DNA from: Diphasiastrum complanatum
Taxonomy: Eukaryota; Streptophyta; Lycopodiopsida; Lycopodiales; Lycopodiaceae
Length of the DNA: 64,000 bases
Direction of reading: 5' to 3'
Assembly: GCA_029204225.1 (NCBI GenBank)
Contig: CM055092.1
Span: 10,817,806-10,881,805, forward strand
Position numbers and translations under genes: made by a program. This document shows, piece after piece, positions 29,966 to 38,742 of the stretch. The stretch's first letter is position 1, and each line of letters begins with the position of its first letter. The notes under the pieces are model-generated. The model made no database searches and had not been told where the DNA came from. It saw only the letters and a program-made list of their open reading frames with translations.

Positions 29966-32298
29966 TTAATTTAGTACAACTACATCATCCTTTGCACCAT
30001 CATCAATAACGGGAGGCTGAAGCCTTGCCCTAGCCAGTATACTCACGATAATTTCTTGTCTAAATCTGTACATCTGGCTTGATGTGTACTCAGGAAGTGT
30101 AAACTGCAAAATAGAATATTCATGTATTAGTAATGGCCAATAACATCACCAGAATAGAAAACTAATCATGATTCCAAAATAAGAATAAACAGAATTTATT
30201 ACCTTAGAAATATCAATATCTTGTTGAAGGATGAGTTAGAATTAAAGTAGAATCACTGTGTTACTGTACTGTGGGTCCTATCAGTGGATAAGGATCAGTT
30301 GGCCTCGCCACGAGGCAAGTCGACGGGACACGCATCCCGCCAACGGCAACCTGGGTTATGCATGGGTTGCCTGAGTGAACAACTATATGTACAGTGTAAT
30401 TTCATTTTGAGAAATACAGTTGCTATGTGAGCTTGCTGTAGAGAGTGTTTTATGTCTGTGTTATTGTGTAGCATGATCTGTGTTCCTGTCCAAAGCAAAT
30501 TCTAAAATAATAGAGTAATCAGTTGCATCAAAGTACTATGGCCAGATTCTATGAAGCAAAACAAAATACTCATCTTTGATTATATTATATACTATGTACG
30601 ATCAATCCAATCTCCATGTTAGTATGCTTGATTGAAATTTGGAAATGCCGCTCATTTTTTCATTCCAATAGGTAGTTGGTGCTCATATCAGAGCTGTACA
30701 GGGAGTGTACACAGTACAGCATCGTCGTTGAAGAGAGCTTCGAGAGAACTGTCTCCTGAGAGTTCGGGGTTTACAACGGATTGAAGACGGAAAGAGAAGC
30801 ACTGGTGCATAGTTTCTAGTTTATAGAGGCTTGCTAAGCTCAGCAGAGGAATTATTAGCCTGTGCATAGCATCGGACAGGGAAAAATTTGGTGAAAATTT
30901 GACAATTTTGAAGCCAGCTGAAAATTGAAACCGGGTTTGGGATTACGGTTTTTATACATAAATGGTGATTTCTTTGTTGTTTGTACACCGTTTTGGATGT
31001 CGTAAGGACAGGAAGGAAGCTAATCACATTGCCAACCAGCCATGGAGAGAGTTTGAGGTTTATGTCAGAGATTTGTCTCCAGACAGTTAACCAAGCAGAT
31101 TTGCGGTAAAAAGGTGAAAAAAGCCACTTTGTCAAGTTGAGCTTACAGGTCTCTTAATAGAGATTATGTTTAAACTCCAGTGGTCACTACAAAATAGGAT
31201 TGAAATTTCTTTAGTTGCAATTCTGAGAACTATTTTCATTGACAATGCCAACGTTAATGTATAAAACAGCAAGAAGCATTTAATATAACTTACTTCGTAT
31301 GATAAGGTATGAGCATATACTTTGTTGTTGGTGTGAATCCACTTGTCAGACACTGTGACAATGTGTCATTGTTCTCCTTGAAGGCCTGAAGCAGGAAGTT
31401 ACTCTGCACCAGCAACTCATTTGATGAATCTCTTGCAATGTCATATTGCAAGAGTGTAAGCCCAAACTCTATCACAGGATCACTAATAGAAGCACGTCTG
31501 TCTTTGAGATTCAGGCAATCTAGAACTCTAAAATTAATACTAAAATCAAGTTCATCTAGTCTAAAACAAAAAGGAGTACCAATTGTATCTATAGCATCTG
31601 ATATGTCTTTCTCAAATTTAAGATAATCATCCGGATCTATATATATATAAAATTGGGAGGAGGAGGTGGTGGATGTGTAGTATCTACAGCAATTATAGGA
31701 GTATCCAAAACAGAGGTAGCTATATTTACAGAATTATCAACAACAACATTATCTACAATGGATTCTAGGATAGGCTTCACAGAATTTGAAGGGTTAGGCT
31801 TCACTTTCTTTGGAGCACGCTTGGGGGCTGTCTGGTTCCTAGGACGCTTCGTAGGAAGATTAGTCCTATCTATAGGAGTTGGTCTAGGAGCAGCAGGCTG
31901 AGATACATGTAACCTATAGTACCTATCCCTCATTCTCATCAGAAGCTAAAAATCCTTGGGCATTATGGTAACCCTCTTGGTATGGATGGCATGCAAAAAA
32001 GAATCCTAAAAAAAAAAATACTAATATAATCTTTAGCAACCTCCTGAAGGCACTGAAGTGCACTCGGTGTGAATCTAACATGCTGTCCGAGATCATTTCT
32101 TGTTATGTTCCAGACAGCACGGTAGAATGGAGCTCTTGGGATCAACAGAGTTGTTGACCTCTGATACTTGCGTATCTCAGAGAGCCACCTGTTGCGGTTG
32201 CGCATTCTAGGTCTAACAGGTGGTGTGATAGCAACCGCAGGAGATGAGGATGAGCCAGGAGAGAAGAAGTCCCTCCTTGTCTGCTTTCCCCTATCCAT
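29966..32298 (-). pseudogene. Histone H3/CENH3-like fold joined to a Ulp1-like (C48) protease, decayed
   Basis: The minus-strand start at 32298 gives MDRGKQTRRD, recalling the H3 tail ARTKQTARK. A histone fold follows: EIRKYQRSTTLLIP (H3 EIRKYQKSTELLIR), PFYRAVWNIT, a loop 1 one residue longer than in H3, VRFTPSALQCLQEVAKDY, and in a shifted frame ACHTKRVTIMPKDF (H3 AIHAKRVTIMPKDI). The long loop and LLIP recall plant CENH3. A run of 11 A at 32008-32018 breaks the frame, and TAG at 31948-31946 replaces the expected Gln codon. A proline- and lysine-rich linker (31945-31652) leads, after a TA-tract frame break, to SISDPVIEFGLTLLQYD and LLVQSNFLLQAF, like the Ulp1 substrate-binding start. DHWSLNIISI follows a TTTTGTAG acceptor near 31190 and resembles the catalytic His region. 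The last exon, 30103-29966, reads SSQMYRFRQEIIVSILARA to TAA. The catalytic Cys segment was not found; repeat-like DNA lies there. It could be two adjacent genes instead of one. Confidence 0.6.
30217..30485. other. Probable repeat insertion inside the Ulp1-like gene
   Basis: This stretch is more GC-rich than its surroundings (GAGGCAAGTCGACGGGACAC, CATGGGTTGCCTGAGTG) and interrupts the region where the protease catalytic Cys exon would be expected. It ends with TGAGAAATACAGTTGC-like sequence typical of LTR R/U5 parts. No clear borders are seen. Confidence 0.35.
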
Positions 32299-32454
32299 GG
32301 GCGTGAACTATGTGATAGCGGACTTGTGCATGAAGGATAGGATGAGAAGGGAGGGATGATAAAGAACTCGCAGAGGACCGCTATGTACGGACAGATGTAC
32401 GGTATATTGGACCTATGCGAGCCGAATATCAGAGAGAACGATTAGATTTGAGGA

Positions 32455-33128
32455 AAGACGCACAAGTGCGATATGGGTTGACATGTAGGCAGACGTATCA
32501 GACCTGTGCGCATGGAAGGTAGTAGGAGGAATTTTGATTGTGAAGGGCGCACACAAATGCGATATGCAGAGCGAAAAAAAAAGTGAAAAAAATCATCGAA
32601 ATTTGTGATTTTATATCAGGTTCGCACGTGCGAAAGTCCGTCCTGTCACACGTGTGGAAGTTGTACGAACAAATGCGAGAGTGACATGTGTCACCCTGTC
32701 ACACTACACGTGTGGGATTTGTACGATCGAATGCGAGAGCGACAAGTGTTTATGAGCAATCGAATGAACACACGACACATGTCCAGGTGTCATTTCACAT
32801 GTGTGCAGGTGTCATCTCACACGTGCCTGCGCCTGCTATCCAATTGAAAGTAGACACGTGTCCTAAGTCCGTTGACCACACGTGCAAAAATTTAGTATAA
32901 ATGGCACAAAAACCGAATAAAATTTTTACCTTTTCCGTTCTTGAAATTCGAGACATATCGCTTTTGTGCGTGCTCATTGCTGTCCGTTTGCTTGCAACTA
33001 TACCTGCTTGCGCACAAGTGCGATATTCTGTATCTGTCTGCCGTACATATCCATCTTCTGCGCCATTTTGATAGTTAGTTTTGGTTCAGTTCTCCTGCGC
33101 ACACAAGTGCGATATTTATGTTACTGCC
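32455..33128. promoter_or_regulatory. Divergent intergenic region with repeated GCGCACAAGTGCGATAT motif and G-boxes
   Basis: This lies between the minus-strand H3-like start (32298) and a plus-strand start (33129). The motif (T)GCGCACA(CA)AGTGCGATAT or close variants occurs near 32458, 32549, 33008 and 33098, and once inverted near 32950-32972. Between them, 32620-32885 holds six CACGTG cores (for example TCACACGTGTGG, CTACACGTGTGG, AGACACGTGTCC). The motifs contain short palindromes (GCAC...GTGC). It may be a bidirectional promoter or the subterminal repeats of a DNA transposon. Confidence 0.45.
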
Positions 33129-34367
33129 ATGGCCTCTTCCTCATCATCCTCATGAGAATTAGGCTTGAGTTCATTTCTGAGTGAATTTGGGATTACTGAA
33201 AATCTAGACTACTTCCACAGTCTATTCAGGCCATATCTACATGTTTTCATGACTGCACAACCAAATTTTGACGTATTTTATGAACATTATGTCAGATTCA
33301 GAGATATACTTAGAAAGCCCATTTTCTTCATAGGTCCACTCCAGTACATGCATTATACAGATCTTGTTCATTTCTTTCCAGCTTTATGACATAGATTGGA
33401 TAGAATGTTCACCAAATTGTTTGATCTTTTCAAAAGTAGTTCTATGTGTCCGTATTGCAACAAGAAATGTCAATTGGTTGAATATCAGAGTGGATTCGTA
33501 CTTTTTCTATTAGTTCAGATCCCAGATGATGATGAAGTTCTTGTTGCTACCCTCCTTTTGCACCCTCCTCTGTTCAATCAGCCATTAAGGATATCAGTCA
33601 CTTTCTTATCGACACTCCTGATAAAGAAAGTGACTTCATTGATGTAAATACTGATGTTCTCCGGGATTCTTTCATTGGCCAAAATACATCTGATGATGAA
33701 TCCAAATCTATGGAGGATTCAAAATGTCTTTTCAATTTGCTTGTATATTATATTAATGACGATGTATATTTTACTACTGCTGATTTATGTAAATTTTTGG
33801 ACTATCATGAGGACGAGGTTCTATGTTTATTATCCGGCACAATTTTCAAATTCTCCAACTTTGTAGATTTTGAGACAGATGACCTTGTTGCTGGTATTGA
33901 TTTTGATGATGAGGAGGGTCTTATAACCGGTGAAGAATGCCTGAATAAGACTTTATCAAATATAGCTGAGGATGGGAGAGGTAGACCATCCGATGAAGAA
34001 TTCACAGCATTTCAATCCCAGATGGGCTTCCCTCGTCCATCATTAATGCACTTCACTAATGATTCCACTTCAGTACATGGTCATTATATTGATCATCCTA
34101 ATCTGGTTGCTCCTGATGATGAAGAATGTGTAAGTGTTTAATCTTCCTTGCATTTGAATATTTTCAATCACTGAATGTGTTTTTGCTAACATATTTCCTA
34201 TTGTAGGATGCTCTCATAATAGATGATTTTGCTGCGAGACGAGGTGGATTCAGACAACATGCATCCTCGTTCCAGAGGGACAGTGGACTGGGCCACTATC
34301 TTAGGCATTTCTTGGAGAATGAGATCCGTATCCACAACAAGTTCGTTCACACGTTGCCAATGTCTTG
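33129..34367 (+). pseudogene. Unrecognised decayed gene with a CPYCxxxC motif
   Basis: A plus-strand start at 33129 reads MASSSSSS, then TGA (33153-33155). The same frame continues SSFLSEFGITENLDYFHSLF, YVRFRDILRKPIFFIGPLQ, a second TGA (33387-33389), then RMFTKLFDLFKSSSMCPYCN with a possible metal site CPYCNKKC. A frame change near 33550 opens an acidic segment (SVQSAIKDISHFLIDTPDK, NDDVYFTTADLCKFLDYHED, FETDDLVAGIDFDDEEG) to a GTAAGT donor at 34130. After TTGTAG (34201-34206) a second exon reads DALIIDDFAARRGGFRQHAS to about NKFVHTLP, where retroelement DNA cuts it. Both in-frame stops are TGA, as expected from CGA mutation. No family is recognised. It is divergent from the H3-like gene. 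Confidence 0.4.
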
Positions 34368-34374
34368 ATTGGAT

Positions 34375-34386
34375 GCTCTGATACCA
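34375..34386 (-). other. Primer binding site of a truncated LTR element
   Basis: The complement reads TGGTATCAGAGC, the initiator-Met tRNA site, six bases from a TG dinucleotide at 34393 that would end the LTR. It marks an LTR element on the minus strand inserted at the end of the preceding gene. Confidence 0.65.
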
Positions 34387-34392
34387 ATAAAA

Positions 34393-34832
34393 TGTCCTCC
34401 ATGACTCCAAACTAAGATAGAGCTCCAAGAACACCAAGGGAGAATGCAGTAGACGAAAGCGTCCCAACCAATCCTAGATCAAATACAAATCTAGCCCCCA
34501 AGCAATCCAAGAGATAGGCAAATCGTAAGAGAAGCGCCTGATAGTCTGCTGCCTTCACAGTCTGATAGCATAACGGTCGTAAGACTCTCCATGATCCTCA
34601 TAGACACATGTCAGGGAATATATAGAGCATAGAGGCCACCTTATTTGCCCATGCACCGAATCCACATGGAAGCACTCTAACAGATCATGCCAATTTTCCG
34701 TGCATGTCCACTACATGTAGGAACCCCTAATCCATAGTAGCTTACGACCCATGCAAAAGCACAATGCATGTTCACTCCATCTATACTAAAATGCAATACA
34801 CATGCTAATACCGCATGCAGGTGGTCAGCTAA
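34393..34832 (-). repeat. Partial LTR next to the primer site
   Basis: Probable LTR portion (minus strand) adjoining the primer site. Sequence around AAATCTAGCCCCCAAGC resembles AGATCTAGCCCCCAAGC near 60240, so a related LTR may exist there. It is interrupted at 34833 by the LTR element that follows. Confidence 0.4.
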
Positions 34833-36072
34833 TGTAGCGCAGGCATCCCAAAGGGAGCCGGGAACCACGACTTGGCTTCCCAGCCTTCAACTCTTGCCAT
34901 CAAAACCCACTTGACATACAAGCAGTCAACTCGCCAACAACGATCAGACTTAACCAACTTGAAGTTCCAAAAACCAACATTGAGATCCAACCTGGCGCCA
35001 TGTCGGATCGGGGGTCCCGATGTGGATGACTTCCCTCCAAGCAAGCCGCCCGACATACATCAAACTTAACCAACTCGAAGCTTCATTACAAACGAGTAAC
35101 ATGCATTCCAAGCAAGCGGTCTGACTTACATCAAACTTAACCAACTGAAAGCTTCGTCACGAGCGCTGGAAGCCAACCTGGCACCACATCAGACTGGACA
35201 GCCATAAACAGGTAACTTCCACCCAAGCAAAACATCCAACTCAACCGACAGGTTAGAGCTCGTTCCCCAAGAGCTTAACCCATTCACGTTCATGCAAGGA
35301 ACACTCAGAACCACAAGCCGCAACAGATATGGAGACAACCAGTTCCTGGACCAAATGGTCCCGATAGCATATCGCTGGCACCATGGACCGAATGGTCCCG
35401 ACGGCATACTGCTGGCGTCTCGGGATACGACCCTCAGCTATGTGCCAACTTAAAAATTTTGAAGCGGCCTTACAATTGGCGCTTTTACCGAACACTGAAA
35501 CCCAGAAGGTAATCAGAGTCAGTTTGAGAAAATCCCACTTTATTGATAAATCTGAGAAGGTTACATTTCAAGTGTGTGACCGACCCTAGTCTCCGGGGAG
35601 CTGGCATGCCAAGGCAAGTGCCAGGACAACATTCCAGCAAGGGAGGCTGAGACTTGGTTGGAGCTCGCCCTGAGTCGCAACCCGCACTCCCCTATAGTAT
35701 TGGTGGGATTCGGCAACCCCCCCCCCCTCATACCCAGCACTCTACCCAGGCTGGTAAAGCACATTTTTCTCTCTTTTTCTCTCTAGAAAGTCATTTTCTC
35801 TCTCTAGATTTTACTGGTCCCCAGGTTTCCTTTAATCATGCCTAGATCGTGTGAGGTGATTGCACATCGATCTGAGCTCTCTGGACTTCGCTAGAACCGA
35901 TCAAAGATTTTCAGCCATAAGAACTTGGTGCCGGCTGGATTCTGGTCACAGTGGCGTCGGGAGCGGCGTCGGTGCCATTGGCGCCGGGAGTAGCAAGGGC
36001 GTTGCTGGCGTCAGGGACAATGCTGGCGCCAGTGGCGCCGGAAGTAAAGCTTGTAAAGCTACCTTTACAACA
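34833..36072 (-). repeat. 3' LTR of the non-coding element
   Basis: It matches 37556-38737 from TGTAGCGCAGGC to CTTTACAACA. It contains CTCTCTAG repeats (35765-35810) and several GGCGCC/TGGCG words (35940-36045). A run of C at 35710-35720 varies between copies. Confidence 0.92.
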
Positions 36073-37555
36073 TCCACCCCACCTTTATAAAATCTAATGT
36101 CCTCATCAGATGTCAGATTAAAGTAAAGGTGTCTCCCAATTAAAATAACTATACATTTAAGCTACTTGGCACAGTACTCAATTTACTGGCCACTTTTTAT
36201 TAACATTGAAGCTGGCACACCACAAGTCGGAGGCTCAACTCTTTGTACTGAAAAATTACATAACTTAAAATATCTCTTTGTCTGGGAAAAGCGTAGATTT
36301 TATATCGCTTTCGTAAAACCCAAGAACCTTATTAACTGGTGACAGAGGCCTTTCTTTGAAATGTTCGCCCCTGTTGCTTCTGACTTTAGACTTTGGAACT
36401 GCTTTGAGCTCCTGATTTGTCCTTGATGCACTTTGTGTTGAGCTCCCTGAGCTCCAGATTTGATCAGTTCCGCACAGGTATCAAGGCTCCCTGAGCCAAA
36501 GGATTTATCGTTTGATTGCCCACTTTATGGTCCACTCCGTGCCTTGTTGCTTCTGCACCTTGATTTCTCTCCTTGTCCCAGCCTGATCTTGATACCTTTC
36601 CTTCTTGGCTCTTTAAGGTAGGCAAAGATTGAGTACTCCGCAATGCACCTCTCACTTAGCTTGAAGTAGCTCTTTGAATCAGCCCAAATGTAACCATTGA
36701 CCTCGTGGAAAGCCAAAGGGTCGCACCAGTTTGATCCGCATACGAACTATCTCTTCGCGTTTGTTTGAAGCACCATGTCCGTCGCACAAAACTTGACTTT
36801 CACAATTCCATCACTAGTCAGTTGCCTCACAATAAAAAAAAGACGTGTACATCGAGCTTGGCTTCAAGTAGCTCTCTTTGAATCAGACACATGCACCAGC
36901 AATCATGCAAACCAGGCAAAGCACGAGTACTAAGACTCACCACGAATACATACAAGTAAGACACTCAAGCAGGTTTACTAACAAGTAGCAAAGACAAGGT
37001 CCCCCTTTGAGATGGTCCTGCCAACGGACCTTTGCCTGGCCACGCCCATACAAATCGATCACAGAATCAGCCCACATAGGACACTCGTTCAACTATCCGT
37101 GCTTTCACCAGTAAGCAGCACATTGCCTCAGTCACGCCCCACCATTTTTGGTCGATAGCCCTTATAGCTAAACCATCGGCAGCTAACCACCCGTACTTTA
37201 CACCCGAATTCGAGCAGCATCTCTGTATCAATGGTTAACCTGTACAATTCGAATATGTCACTCCACACCCCACAAGGCACAGACCGTGCTTTCACCTACC
37301 TAGGCAGCACTTTGCCTCATCTGTCCTACGTGCAGACGTCGCCAGGCCCGAATCGCAAGGACTGACCGTGCTTACACCTCAAGGGCAGCACCTTGACTCA
37401 TCAAGTCCCCCGTTCTGGCGACCACCCCGACCGTGGATGCACCCGTGCTTACACTGTGGGCAGCACCTCTACAACAGTTGTCTTGATGAACCCCAAACAG
37501 TGGCCATTTCCGTGAGATCCGCATAGCTGACTGGCCAGTCGGCTCTGATACCACA
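36073..37555 (-). other. Non-coding interior of the LTR element
   Basis: No open frame of family size and no Gag or Pol motif. Short words such as CCGTGCTTTCACC and CAGCACxTTGCCTCA recur several times between 37095 and 37460. Confidence 0.75.
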
Positions 37556-38737
37556 TGTAGCGCAGGCATCCCAAAGGGAGCCGAGAACCACGACTTAGCT
37601 TCCCAGCCTTCAACTCTTGCCATCAAAACCCACTTGACATACAAGCAGCCAACTCGCCAACAACGATCAGACTTAACCAACTTGAAGTTCCAAAAACCAA
37701 CATCGAGATCCAACCTGGCGCCATGCCGGATCGGGGGTCCCGATGTGGGTGACTTACCTCCAAGCAAGCCGCCCGACATACATCAAACTTAACCAACTCG
37801 AAGCTTCGTTACAAACGAGTAACATCCATTCCAAGCAAGCGGTCTGACTTACATCAAACTTAACCAACTGAAAGCTTCGTCACGAGCGCTGGAAGCCAAC
37901 CTGGCGCCACGCCAGACTGGACAGCCATAAACAGGTAACTTCCACCCAAGCAAGCCATCCAACTCAGCCGACAGGTTAGAGCCTGTTCCCCAAGAGCTTA
38001 ACCCATTCACGTTCATGCAAGGAACACTCAGAACCACAAGCCGCGACAGATATGGAGACAACCAGTTCCTAGACCAAATAGTTCCGACAGCATACCGCTG
38101 GCGCCACGGACCGAATGGTCCCGACGGCATACCGTTGGCATCCCGGGATACGACCCTCAGCTATGTGCCAACTTAAAAATTCCGAAGTTGCCTTACAACT
38201 GGCGCTTTTACCGAACACTGAAACCCAGAAGGTAATCAGAGTCAGTTTGAGGAAAATCCCACTTTATTGATAAATCTGAGAAGGTTACATTTCAAGTGTG
38301 TGACCGACCCTAGTCTCCGGGAGCTGGCATGCCAAGGCGAGTGCCAGGACAACATTCCAGCAAGGGAGGCTGAGACTTGGTTGGAGCTCACCCTGAGTCG
38401 CAACCCACACTCCCCTATAGTATTGGTGGGATCCCCCCCCATACCAAGCACTCTACCCAGGCTAGTAAAGCACGTTTTTCTCTCTCTAGTATTTTCTCTC
38501 TCTAGAAAGTCATTTTCTCTCTCTAGATTTTATTGATCCCCAGGCTTCCTTTAGTCATGCCTAGATCGTGTGAGGTGATTGCACATCGATCTGAGCTCTC
38601 TGGACTTCATAGGAACTTGGCGCCGGCAGGATTCTGGTCACAGTGGCGCCAGGAGTGGCGCCGACACTGCTGGCGCCGGAGACAATGCTGGCGCCAATGG
38701 CGCCGGAAGTAAAGCTTGTCAAGGTAGCTTTACAACA
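37556..38737 (-). repeat. 5' LTR of the non-coding element
   Basis: Direct copy of 34833-36072, about 58 bases shorter, with deletions in the GGCGCC-rich part. On the plus strand it is followed by the GCTAA target duplicate. Confidence 0.92.
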
Positions 38738-38742
38738 GCTAA

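Larger units (their letters stand above)
34833..38737 (-). mobile_element. Non-coding LTR retrotransposon (LARD-like), 3.9 kb
   Basis: Two long direct repeats, 34833-36072 (1240 bp) and 37556-38737 (1182 bp), have TG...CA ends and a 5-bp target duplication GCTAA (34828-34832 and 38738-38742). On the minus strand the primer binding site TGGTATCAGAGC (37553-37542) follows the 5' LTR, and a purine tract AAAGGTGGGGTGGA (36086-36073) precedes the 3' LTR. The 1483-bp interior has no gag, protease or polymerase, so the element is non-autonomous. The LTRs differ by several indels and many substitutions, so it is older than the element at 10888-15452. Confidence 0.92.

Noticed and set aside
30104-31139. 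Catalytic Asp-Cys-Gly segment of the Ulp1-like protease
   Set aside because: I searched both strands by eye for a DCG codon run in a suitable context and found none, so no active enzyme is claimed.
24690-34367. KDZ/Zisupton-type transposon, a class reported with Ulp1-like proteases
   Set aside because: The transposase-like motifs do not match the KDZ signatures I know, so I leave the family unnamed.
37372-37779. 135-codon minus-strand open frame, with a similar one at 34829-35056
   Set aside because: It lies across an LTR end and repeats in both LTRs, with no Gag or Pol motif. Chance frame in GC-richer DNA.
34833-38737. Segmental duplication of a 1.2-kb block
   Set aside because: TG...CA ends, target duplication, primer site and polypurine tract show that the two copies are LTRs of one element.
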